Shown: piece after piece, positions 18,101 through 26,128 of the stretch
Numbering within the stretch: position 1 is the stretch's first letter
Layout: every line of letters begins with the position of its first letter
NCBI RefSeq assembly: GCF_006175985.1
Contig: NZ_SRSH01000009.1
Coordinates: 1-64,000 of the forward strand
Direction of reading: 5' to 3'
Length of the DNA: 64,000 nt
DNA from: Methylotetracoccus oryzae
GTDB lineage: Bacteria; Pseudomonadota; Gammaproteobacteria; Methylococcales; Methylococcaceae
Made by a program: the position numbers and the translations under genes
Notes under the pieces: generated by a model
Databases searched by the model: none
Told to the model about the DNA's origin: nothing
Seen by the model: only the letters and a program-made list of their open reading frames with translations

Positions 18101-18214
18101 GTCGCTGGTACGGTGCAGCAGGAAGAAGGCGTGCTGCATCTGCTGGCCGGCAAGCTGAACGATCTCGGCGACTGGCTGGATGGGCTGGAGGTTCAGTCGC
18201 GGGATTTTCATTGA
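15101..18214 (+). CDS. dnaE2: Error-prone DNA polymerase III alpha subunit DnaE2
   Basis: This 1037-residue enzyme is the translesion polymerase of the ImuA-ImuB-DnaE2 mutasome. The PHP domain begins [21 protein letters not shown]; the polymerase core shows [21 protein letters not shown] near residue 345 and the catalytic aspartates in PDIDVDF near residue 385; the C-terminus has an OB-type domain ([20 protein letters not shown]). It is about 120 residues shorter than replicative DnaE and lacks the C-terminal region that binds the rest of the holoenzyme. The start is inside the imuB 3-prime end, implying coupled translation, and expression should follow the lexA operator. Confidence 0.93.
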   Translation: [1037 protein letters not shown]

Positions 18215-18356
18215 GATTATCCTCCGGTTCAGGCCCGACCCACAGGGCCCGCAAGGCCCGCTTCGAGGTATTCCGGGAGCAGCGCATTCACTGCGCCGAG
18301 GGCTTACAATGGCGCCGGCGGAATTCAACGCGCTGGGGAGAGATGCGGAGCAGCGG

Positions 18357-19064
18357 ATGAGAGAACTGGTCGCGATTGCCTTGGGCGGTTCTGCGGGTGC
18401 CGTCGCACGGTTTCTCGTTGCGAACGGTATTTACGCGCTGCTCGGCCGTAATTTCCCGCACGGGACGCTGGTCGTGAACGTGTCCGGGTGCATGTTGATG
18501 GGGTTGCTGACCGAGTTGATGCTGCAGCGTTTCGCGCTGGCCACGGAGTATCGGGCGGCTATTTTGATTGGCTTTCTGGGCGCCTACACGACGTTCTCGA
18601 CCTTTGCGATCGAAACGCTCTACCTGTTCGAACAGGGCGATGTCCTGAAGGCCCTTTTGAACATATTTCTCAGCACCGTGCTGTGTGTCGCCGCGGTCTG
18701 GTTCGGAGTCGTTTGGGGGAGGACGCTGTTTGCAAGTGATGTCTACCCTTTGTGGGGGCATGGCCTGCCGTACGGCCGACTGCTGCTGGTTTTGGTCAGC
18801 GCGTTCGCGCTCGCCGCCGCCGCAGGCTTCCTGTTCCACTATCTCGGCGTCGCACCGCAGCATCGAGCCATTGCGTTGATCACGATGCTCGGCCTGCTGA
18901 CCATGGGTTCGACCTTGTGGCTGGCGCTGGCGTTGTCCGAGATACGGCCCGAGTTCCACGGGCTGCTGGGTCTGTTCGCCATCAACGCGTTGTGCGGCGC
19001 TCTGATGGTTTGGCTGGGTTCTTTCGCGGGGAACTGGTTATGGCAACTCAACCTGTCACGGTAG
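18357..19064 (+). CDS. crcB: CrcB/Fluc-type fluoride channel with C-terminal membrane extension
   Basis: The first about 125 residues match the four-helix fluoride channel: GGSAGAVARF, the asparagine-containing NVSGCMLMGL and the phenylalanine-box region GFLGAYTTFSTFAIETL. It should export fluoride across the inner membrane. The 235-residue product is unusual because a further 105 residues with three predicted helices (about 135-157, 168-190, 200-225) follow the normal C-terminus. I chose the ATG behind GGAG at 18347-18350; an ATG at 18309 is also possible. The DUF190 gene overlaps the end by 25 bases. I found no fluoride riboswitch motif upstream. Confidence 0.82.
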   Translation: MRELVAIALGGSAGAVARFLVANGIYALLGRNFPHGTLVVNVSGCMLMGLLTELMLQRFALATEYRAAILIGFLGAYTTFSTFAIETLYLFEQGDVLKALLNIFLSTVLCVAAVWFGVVWGRTLFASDVYPLWGHGLPYGRLLLVLVSAFALAAAAGFLFHYLGVAPQHRAIALITMLGLLTMGSTLWLALALSEIRPEFHGLLGLFAINALCGALMVWLGSFAGNWLWQLNLSR

Positions 19065-19354
19065 CGCGGATCTACACCCGCGAAGGGGAGCACCTGCTCG
19101 CCGAGATCATCCGGTACTTGCACGACGATGCCAAGGTGGCCGGCGTCACCGTCATGAGAGGGCTTTCCGGTTTCGGGCCGGACGGCAAAGTCCACACGGC
19201 GTCGCTGATGGACCTGTCCATGGATTTACCGCTTGTCGTCGAGTTTTACGATAGTCCGGAACGGGTCGAAAGCATTATCGCCGAGTTGGAGCGCCATCTG
19301 AGTTTGCCCCACGTCGTGACCTGGCCCGCGCAGTTATACAGCAAGGCGGACTGA
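19040..19354 (+). CDS. DUF190 protein, fluoride-channel partner
   Basis: This 104-residue cytoplasmic protein has the DUF190 pattern: ARIYTREGEHLLAEIIRYLHDDAKVAGVTVMRGLSGFG, then VEFYDSPERVESIIAELERHL. The fold is PII-like (ferredoxin type), and the genes are commonly paired or fused with crcB. Here it overlaps the extended crcB by 25 bases and has GGGGA eight bases ahead of its ATG. A regulatory or ligand-sensing role beside the fluoride channel is inferred from that association; the molecular function is not established. Confidence 0.85.
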   Translation: MATQPVTVARIYTREGEHLLAEIIRYLHDDAKVAGVTVMRGLSGFGPDGKVHTASLMDLSMDLPLVVEFYDSPERVESIIAELERHLSLPHVVTWPAQLYSKAD

Positions 19355-20174
19355 CGTCCATTCCTGCCCTTACTTCAATCGAATGATCGGTCTCCCGACG
19401 GATTTAGCTGCGCCGAAGCCCGATCGAGCCACCTCTTTTTGTTAGTGCATGCGCACCGGTGATGCCGGTCCGCAATCCGCGAACAGGCGCTGCACGCAGG
19501 GCCATTCGGCCAAGGTTTGGGCGACCACCGGATGTGCGACGTTGCGATTCTCCAGGCTCGCGGTAGTTAGCTTGCGGCGACTAGTCATGCCAAGTGGTCG
19601 CACACCCAGTTCGGCTTAGTTGGGCGTCCCTCGCGCTCGCGTTACCGTGCGCGCAGGCGATCATGCAGCGCCGTACCCAAACCCCACCTGCGCTACCACC
19701 CGCCGGATGCATAACCCCTCGCTCACGTGCGAGCCCACCAACATTGGTACGTCCGCCTGCAGTTCCATCCACTGAGTCAATGCACTCTGCGACCCGGCCA
19801 GTGTTGCGATCGAATCCTCGCTCACGATCACTTTCGGCTCCTGCTACTCACCCGGCCTGATTATCGCCGGAATCCTTCGCTTCCTCGTCAGTCGTCCTCC
19901 TCATGCCTCACTCGAGACCCGATTGACGATATCAAATAGCTAAATAAATTATTATTTATTCAGGAATTTAACGTGCATAAGAAACCGCATGATCTGCCGA
20001 TTAATATTGATACGATTTAGCCGTCTACGTTTAACTTTTCGAGTTTATAAAATGCCTGGTTAAAATAGGCGTCATATACAGTCTTTGGTATATTTATTCC
20101 GTTTTTTCCGTGAGATATGGCTGTCATTCCGCTAGTGATCATCTTGTTTCTAAAAGCAAGGTATTAACCATATT

Positions 20175-20193
20175 CACCGGATGTCATCCGGTG
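20175..20193. promoter_or_regulatory. Dyad, 9-bp arms with 1-base centre
   Basis: CACCGGATG and CATCCGGTG flank a single T. A one-base centre cannot form a hairpin loop well, so this looks like a protein-binding operator rather than an RNA structure. The regulator is unknown. Confidence 0.4.
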
Positions 20194-20234
20194 GGGCTGG
20201 TCGGTTGACTGTGCGAGCATAAATCCGTCGTACA

Positions 20235-20249
20235 CATTCAATTTGAATG
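20235..20249. promoter_or_regulatory. Dyad, 7-bp arms with 1-base centre
   Basis: CATTCAA and TTGAATG flank a single T, 58 bases centre-to-centre from the previous dyad but with a different sequence. A TGCATC/GATGCA pair overlaps it downstream. A binding site is possible, but chance is not excluded in AT-rich DNA. Confidence 0.3.
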
Positions 20250-20747
20250 CATCGGCATCATTTGATGCACAGCGCTCGTTGCGGGATTCCTGGCTAGGGT
20301 AAGGTTACGTCCCGACCATGCACCACACATGAGCCATAGGTACATGCGATCAACTCGCTGTCTACGTTACAACGTATGTGCCGAAGATTCATCAATGCCC
20401 AGTAGCAGGGCGATATTCGCGCTGATGCAGTGAAGATTACCGGCAACGTCCTTCTTGTGTTACCGGCGTTTTTGGGCTCATCCTGCGGTTATGTGTGGTC
20501 TGATTTCATCGGTATTGGTGTATGGAAACACTTCAGGGAGGGTTTTGCTGGTGATAAATACCTATCTCTAAAGAGATACGTAACGATACCTATTGACCGA
20601 CATGAGCCGGTTCAATTCCAATGACTATCAGGCTAAGTCAACATTCGCCGGAAAAATGGCGGGAGGGTATCGCTTGTGTAGTGCGTTCGGCTTGTTTAGG
20701 GGCGTTTCAGGTATCCAATATTCGGGGGGTGTAATCCGGTCTGCGTA

Positions 20748-22451
20748 ATGATCATATCGTACGTCGTTCGTGCTTTTGTCCGAGTTGGTTCGATGGGTCA
20801 GCGTTGGTCGGCGGTAATCTTAGGGATGACAGCAATGTTGACTGCAAAAAATTTTGAGACTCGGGTGTTTTGGGCCGCTCTAATTTCGTTGGGCTCGGTC
20901 GGTGGAGACGCGGCGGCTGGAGCTCTCGTCGATACCGCTGCCGAAATCGGTATAGCCGAGACGACCCCGGCGTATCACATGACAGCTGCCGACTACGATG
21001 GAGACGGATGGCCGGACATCCTGGTGAATCGACGCTGGACGCTGCCGTTCCGCCTGTATCGCAACGTCGGCGGGAGTTTCGTCGAGGACACTCGCATCGA
21101 CTTCGGCATACGCGACCGACTGGATTGTCAATGGGGCGATCCGAACGTCGATGGACGGCTGGATCTGTACTGTGGCAGGGGAGCGTCCCACGGCACGGCG
21201 ACGAAGGCCAATCAGCTGTGGATCCAGCAGCCGGACGGTTCGTTTCAGGACCAGGCGGCGGCCTGGAATGTGACCGATCCGCATGGACGGTCGCGGAGTG
21301 TGGTTTGGCTCAACTTCAACGGCGACGGGTTTCCCGATCTATTCGTTGGCAACCACTTTCCCCGCCAGGACGGCATCCCAAGCCCTAATCGTCTTTTCGT
21401 GAATCAGGCTGGTAGCCGCTTCAGCGAACTGGTGATTCCGGGGTTCACTGAGGAAATCGGCGGCGCTCCTGCTTTTGCGGTCGACATGGACGCAGACGGC
21501 CTTGACGACCTCCTGGTCTGTGGGGCCTCGACGCTGTACGCATTCAGGAATACGGGCGGCACGGGCTTCGTCGACATGACGACAGCGCTGGGCTTGCGGT
21601 ATTACGCGCGCAGCGCAATCGCCGCCGACGTCGATCAGGACGGTCAGCTCGATCTCGTGGTCACGATCCCGCGCGAGGTTCGCATCTACCCTGGCCAGGG
21701 CCCCTGGAGCTTCGGTGAGCCCCAGCGCTTCGCCGGGCAGAATCTCTTCGACACGGTAACGGCTGATGTCGATGGCGACGGTGATCTGGACATCTACGTC
21801 TCCAGCACGAATCCGTCGGGTTCGGCGAATCCGGCCGATCTATTGTTACGTAACGGCGGAAGCGGGGTGTTCACGCCCGAGGTGGTGGCCTCGTCGAGCC
21901 AGGGCTCCGGTGGGCGCGTCGCCGTTATCGATCACGATCTCGACGGCCGCGCCGGCATTTTGCTGGTGAACAGTCGCGGCGTAGGCGACGGCGGGCCGCT
22001 GCAATTCTTCCAGGACTCGCCTCCGGTGCAGCCGTCTACGAATCTGATACCCAATGGTGATTTCGAGACGGGTCGGCTGACTCCATGGGTCAGCTGGCGC
22101 GGTGCATTGCAGATCGTGCGCGATGAGACTCGCGGTGGCAGTTGGGTCGGGACTGTCCGTGTCCGCGGCGGCGGAGGACAGGTCATCGCGGCGAACGCCA
22201 ATACCCGCTATACCCTTCGGGTTTCCGGCAGGGTAGACCTGTCCCACTGGGCCGCGGCGGGTTATCAGTTCCAGGATGCGTCCGGCAAACCGATCGCTGC
22301 TGGCAGAAATCTGGCACCATTCGGCACGTCCTACGCGGAGCAAACCGTAAGCTTCGAGACGCCTCCGAATACCACATCAATCTTGGTGCAGATCTGGAAT
22401 ATGGCCGGTGGATCCGTCTATGTCGATGACTTCTCATTGACTGCCCCATAA
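20748..22451 (+). CDS. Exported FG-GAP/VCBS repeat protein with C-terminal jelly-roll domain
   Basis: The protein has up to 567 residues. A hydrophobic export signal (VFWAALISLGSVGGDAAAGA) lies well inside the frame, so the true start may be the ATG at 20826 or 20835. Then come at least seven repeats with calcium-loop motifs such as DYDGDGWPD, NFNGDGFPD, DMDADGLDD, DVDQDGQLD and DVDGDGDLD, which suggest a seven-bladed beta-propeller. After about residue 430 a domain beginning NLIPNGDFETGRLTPW and ending GGSVYVDDFSL resembles carbohydrate-binding jelly-rolls and parallels the C-terminus of the metallophosphoesterase at 23204. It is probably a secreted or surface protein that binds polymers; ligand unknown. 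Confidence 0.8.
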   Translation: MIISYVVRAFVRVGSMGQRWSAVILGMTAMLTAKNFETRVFWAALISLGSVGGDAAAGALVDTAAEIGIAETTPAYHMTAADYDGDGWPDILVNRRWTLPFRLYRNVGGSFVEDTRIDFGIRDRLDCQWGDPNVDGRLDLYCGRGASHGTATKANQLWIQQPDGSFQDQAAAWNVTDPHGRSRSVVWLNFNGDGFPDLFVGNHFPRQDGIPSPNRLFVNQAGSRFSELVIPGFTEEIGGAPAFAVDMDADGLDDLLVCGASTLYAFRNTGGTGFVDMTTALGLRYYARSAIAADVDQDGQLDLVVTIPREVRIYPGQGPWSFGEPQRFAGQNLFDTVTADVDGDGDLDIYVSSTNPSGSANPADLLLRNGGSGVFTPEVVASSSQGSGGRVAVIDHDLDGRAGILLVNSRGVGDGGPLQFFQDSPPVQPSTNLIPNGDFETGRLTPWVSWRGALQIVRDETRGGSWVGTVRVRGGGGQVIAANANTRYTLRVSGRVDLSHWAAAGYQFQDASGKPIAAGRNLAPFGTSYAEQTVSFETPPNTTSILVQIWNMAGGSVYVDDFSLTAP

Positions 22452-23203
22452 ATCCTTCCTGACGCACGGCGTGCCATGGGATGGGCGCGCCGCGCAGGCA
22501 GAGCGCGGTCACTTTCGATCGCGATCACTTCGGCCCGCCTTAATTCGTACGTGAGATTGGCGGGAAGCCGCGGCTGCCGTGCCCTGTACGTTGAATTCGA
22601 GCCGGCGCAATTACGGCCGTCTCGGCTTGGCCGGCAAGACTCATACAAGCACCGTTTGGCTGTCTTTGTTCGTAATCACGCAAACTGCAAAAGGCTGAGG
22701 TCGAGACGCCCGACATGATCGGGATGGCTGCGCTTTACAGTGGGCAGAACGGGTCGGACTGCATGGAACTGGCTGGCCGAGGCCTGCTGCATGCCCGACC
22801 GGATCTTGCCTGACGGCCAGATACGCCGCCACACTCCGGAGCGGATGCCCTGTTCTTGATCAGTCTTCGTTGTGGTCAACAGGTCAATCACGGTTCCTGT
22901 CGTCGGGCCGGAATGCTTGGGAGCAGGGGGCGCGTGTTCGCCTTGGTCGAGGTTGCGCCCCATCCGTCGCGTCGGCGACCTTGGTTCCAGCTCAGGTTGC
23001 TGCGGACGACCCTGGAGGAAGAGCCGCCCCGCGCTGCCGTCGCCGCTATCCGAGCAATGTCGAGTGACGCCCGCATCGAATGCCCCGGCGCTACCTCGAC
23101 TTCATTCGGTCTGCATCCGAAGACCGAGTGCCCACCTGTGACGTAAAGATCCTTCGTCGGGGCCGGGGGATATCGGTGCCCGGGGCGGTTCGTGATCCGC
23201 GCG
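22452..23203. other. Convergent intergenic region, 750 bases
   Basis: This lies between the ends of two oppositely oriented genes for exported proteins. No frame has a ribosome site or known motif. I see no strong terminator and no mobile-element signature. Confidence 0.4.
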
Positions 23204-25639
23204 TCATCTCAGTTGTGCGTCATCGAGGTAAAGCGTCCCGCCAGCATTGATTTCCATCCAGATATTGAATTGCAGTGTCTGCCCGGTTGTGACCGGCACA
23301 CTGCCGAGGACGGCTTCGGTCCAGCCGCCGATCGAACTCATCGGGACCGTGTTCTGATACGTGACCTTACCGGTGGCCGTATCGCGTACCTTGACACCCA
23401 GGTGCGCCCACTTGATGCCGTTGAGCCGTTGGTACCAGATGGAGAGGGTATAGGCCCCCGGGGGCAGGGCACCCTGGCTCTGGTATAGCATGGTCTTGGT
23501 GGCCACCGGGCGGGTGTAGAGGGCGGCTTTCTGCCCGCTGTGAACGTTGGCGCCGGTGATGGTGCCGTTCCCTATGCCCTGCCAACCGGCGAAATCGTTT
23601 TCAAAACCCGGATTCGTTAGCCGGTTGGGAGGCGGGCCATCATGGGTGACGGTCGTTACCCCCGAGCCATCGGGGCCGAGGACGATGGTGAAGTCGCCGG
23701 AAGGCTCCTTCGTGATAGTGCCCGCGCTTCCCGTCAGCCCTGCAGCCGGAGACCAGTGCGCGCCGTCCACTTCGGCGGCTCTCCCGGTGCGGTATACGGT
23801 AAAGATCCTGTCTAGCGTCGCCGCGGCAAATCCGATTCCCGGATCCCGTCCGGAGCGATGTAGGGCCGAAATCATGCCCTCCGATAGCGCCGATGACCAG
23901 ACACCACAATCGTCCAGTGAGCCGCTGAAGCCATTGGCCTTCTGCCCATCGGCGCCGACCGTAATGCCCCCCCAAGGCAGGGTATCCAGCTTGGTCGCGG
24001 AATTGCTCGCGGAGACGGCGAGTGCGACGCCATCGACATACAGCTTGGCCGCCATCATGGTCGCCCCGTGGCCCGGATGTGTGGTCGCGACATGATGCCA
24101 GAGGCCATCGCTCAACGTGGGTAGTACGGCTGTCGGTTTCACTGTGCTGCCATGGGCGACCAGGGAGGGTGTTCCGTTGTTCATCTGCAAAGCGAAAGCG
24201 CTGGATCCGGCTCCCAGCGAGATGAGGGTCTGCCTGCCGGCGGCGTTCGTATTGATCCAGCACGCGAGGCTGCGTGGGTGGTCCGAGATGATTGGGTTCA
24301 GGTGGACTGGTGCCTTGGCAACGGGAAGTTCGATGTAAGACGGTGATGCGCCGGAAAATCGCCCTGCGTTACCAATTATCCCCCCTGTGCTCGTAACGTT
24401 CTTGGCGAGTCCGTAATAGTATTCAGATAACTGCCCGTTGTTGGGAATGTTGCTCGAGTAATCCGTTCCGTCCATGTTGTAGTTGAGCACGATTCCGGCG
24501 CGGTCTACTGGCTTAAGATTGCCTGTTCCCGTGATCACGTTATTGCCGTTGTCAGCGCTCTTGGTTATGGTCATCGTGCCGGTGGTTTCGAATGTCGTAT
24601 AGGTTGTATCCGAGTGCTCGCGAAGCTGTATGTCGATCCGGTTCTCTGTGACGTCAAACAGCAAGTGCGAATGGCTATATCCCTTGAATCCATTGACCAG
24701 TTGTACGGTTCCGCTGCTTTCATCGACGGATGGGGTAAGTGAATGGACTTCGCCGGTCAGATACACGTCCACCTTATGCTTGCGGATGACCTGCCAGAGG
24801 GATGACCTTTCGGCGCCTTTGATAATCATCGCGCTCGTGTCGATCAGATTTATGGGCAGAATGGCTGGCGTATGCCCGGCAACAACGATGAAACGGATAT
24901 CGGACAGGTTCCTTCCGGCGGCAAGCACGGCATCGAGCCAGTTGAGGTGATCGCCAACCAGTTCGGGCGAAGCAACGCCGGTACGTGGGTCGAGCACTTG
25001 GCTTTCGCCTTCGAAGCGAAAGACATCGAGAACGACGAAGAGAATGTTGTTCTTGATGAATGCATAGGATGTGTTCGCGTACGGTGTACCGACGGGCCTT
25101 TGTCGTACCGCGCCGATCCAGCCGTCATAGCGGGATGAGCCGTCGGAATTCAGCGTAAACGCCTTGGCAAAGGCTTGTTTGAAATAGATCATCGCACGGG
25201 CTTTCTCCGACCCTGAAGGCCAGTTGTTATCGCCCAGTTCGTGGTCGCCCGGTGCGCTGATCAGGGGAAGGCCTGCCGGCGGATCTTCGAGACGGCGCTT
25301 GATGTCCCCGTAGCAGACCTGTGCGCAATTGTCGATGAAATACGGCAATGAGAAAGTGCCATTGGGAAGTATGCCATAGGTCGATCGGGTATTCTGGTTA
25401 CTGAGCCAGATGCCTTCAAACAAGTCGCCTGTTTGAATGATGAACTGCGCGCCACTGTCGTGAAAATCGAGTAGTTGTCGATGGTCACGATTGACTACCG
25501 CGGTTGGTGCCGGACCGTATACTGCATCGTTGGAATGGATGTCGGAGGTGGCTCCAAAGATCCACGCCGACACAGGTATCGGAAAAAGACATAAATACCC
25601 AGTCAGGAGCGATGCGAAGCTCGTATTTACGTGGTTCAT
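23204..25639 (-). CDS. Exported metallophosphoesterase with LamG and jelly-roll domains
   Basis: This 811-residue protein starts at an ATG with GGAG ten bases upstream; the signal peptide is SLLTGYLCLFPIPVSA. The phosphoesterase domain keeps the full metal set: SDIH (Asp33, His35), GD (71-72), GDHE (131-134), GHTPAI and EVH. A LamG-like domain follows (IVLNYNMDGTDYSSN, LWHHVATTHPGHGA, KLYVDGVAL, SLDDCGVWSSAL), and from about residue 670 a jelly-roll carbohydrate-binding-like domain (NRLTNPGFENDFAGW to GGTLYLDDAQL). It is a paralogue of the gene at 9817 but has a C-terminal domain in place of the repeat tail. It probably acts outside the cell on a phosphate ester; substrate unknown. Confidence 0.8.
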   Translation of the reverse strand: MNHVNTSFASLLTGYLCLFPIPVSAWIFGATSDIHSNDAVYGPAPTAVVNRDHRQLLDFHDSGAQFIIQTGDLFEGIWLSNQNTRSTYGILPNGTFSLPYFIDNCAQVCYGDIKRRLEDPPAGLPLISAPGDHELGDNNWPSGSEKARAMIYFKQAFAKAFTLNSDGSSRYDGWIGAVRQRPVGTPYANTSYAFIKNNILFVVLDVFRFEGESQVLDPRTGVASPELVGDHLNWLDAVLAAGRNLSDIRFIVVAGHTPAILPINLIDTSAMIIKGAERSSLWQVIRKHKVDVYLTGEVHSLTPSVDESSGTVQLVNGFKGYSHSHLLFDVTENRIDIQLREHSDTTYTTFETTGTMTITKSADNGNNVITGTGNLKPVDRAGIVLNYNMDGTDYSSNIPNNGQLSEYYYGLAKNVTSTGGIIGNAGRFSGASPSYIELPVAKAPVHLNPIISDHPRSLACWINTNAAGRQTLISLGAGSSAFALQMNNGTPSLVAHGSTVKPTAVLPTLSDGLWHHVATTHPGHGATMMAAKLYVDGVALAVSASNSATKLDTLPWGGITVGADGQKANGFSGSLDDCGVWSSALSEGMISALHRSGRDPGIGFAAATLDRIFTVYRTGRAAEVDGAHWSPAAGLTGSAGTITKEPSGDFTIVLGPDGSGVTTVTHDGPPPNRLTNPGFENDFAGWQGIGNGTITGANVHSGQKAALYTRPVATKTMLYQSQGALPPGAYTLSIWYQRLNGIKWAHLGVKVRDTATGKVTYQNTVPMSSIGGWTEAVLGSVPVTTGQTLQFNIWMEINAGGTLYLDDAQLR

Positions 25640-26128
25640 GGGTGGGTATCTCCATTGCAGGTTTCCAGGCACACTTATGCCTGGTTGAGACTTTCCTAAA
25701 GTGATCTCGAATTGACGTCCGGTTTTCTTGTTGTCCGGGGTTTGGCTAAGTTCTCACTAAAACTTGTCGTCGCCGAAACAAGTCAAGCACTTAGGGTTTA
25801 GTCCGTAAATGGGCGTGATTACCTAAGAAAATGCTCCCAGTGAACGGAAGGAGTAGGGAAACTTTACGACGCAGGTAGGTCGGCGGGCGCTGGCGACGAT
25901 ACCCTCTCGCCGGAGCTCAGACGATGAGCAGCAGCGCGCCGGGCGGCACGACGTGCGCAGCGTCGTTCGATCGTTTACCCTGCCCGTCTGGAGGGCGCGA
26001 TCGTCGAAATGAGCCTCTTGGTAGACACACGGTTTCCTGGATGGGCCCGAAAAGGGCCCATCCCGATGCCGCCGCTCGATGGGACTGGGCTAACATGGCG
26101 GCTCCAGAAAATTCCGGAGTCGATCCCA
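25640..26128. other. Divergent intergenic region before maeB
   Basis: About 490 bases separate the metallophosphoesterase (minus strand) from malic enzyme (plus strand). Short frames upstream of the maeB start are open but lack similarity to the family. It contains one perfect hairpin, listed separately. Confidence 0.4.
26039..26063 (+). other. Perfect 10-bp hairpin in the maeB upstream region
   Basis: GGATGGGCCC (26039-26048) pairs exactly with GGGCCCATCC (26054-26063) across a GAAAA loop, 65 bases before the maeB ATG. No T-tract follows. It is likely part of the leader or the end of an upstream transcript. Confidence 0.45.

Larger units (their letters stand above)
19355..20747. other. Gene-free stretch with an AT-rich island
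   Basis: The first half has normal GC and only short, unsupported frames. From about 19930 to 20750 the sequence becomes clearly AT-rich compared with all neighbouring DNA and contains two near-perfect dyads (20175-20193 and 20235-20249). A 64-codon frame at 20430-20624 from GTG begins with a hydrophobic lipoprotein-like segment but has no ribosome site. The island may be acquired DNA or a long regulatory region for the VCBS gene. Confidence 0.5.

Noticed and set aside
18215-18356. Fluoride riboswitch upstream of crcB
   Set aside because: The conserved GG-GATGG start and downstream motif of the crcB riboswitch are not present; only G/C-rich runs are seen.
20430-20624. Small lipoprotein-like frame in the AT-rich island
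   Set aside because: A hydrophobic start with a possible lipobox but no ribosome site, a GTG start and no similarity; kept only as part of the island description.
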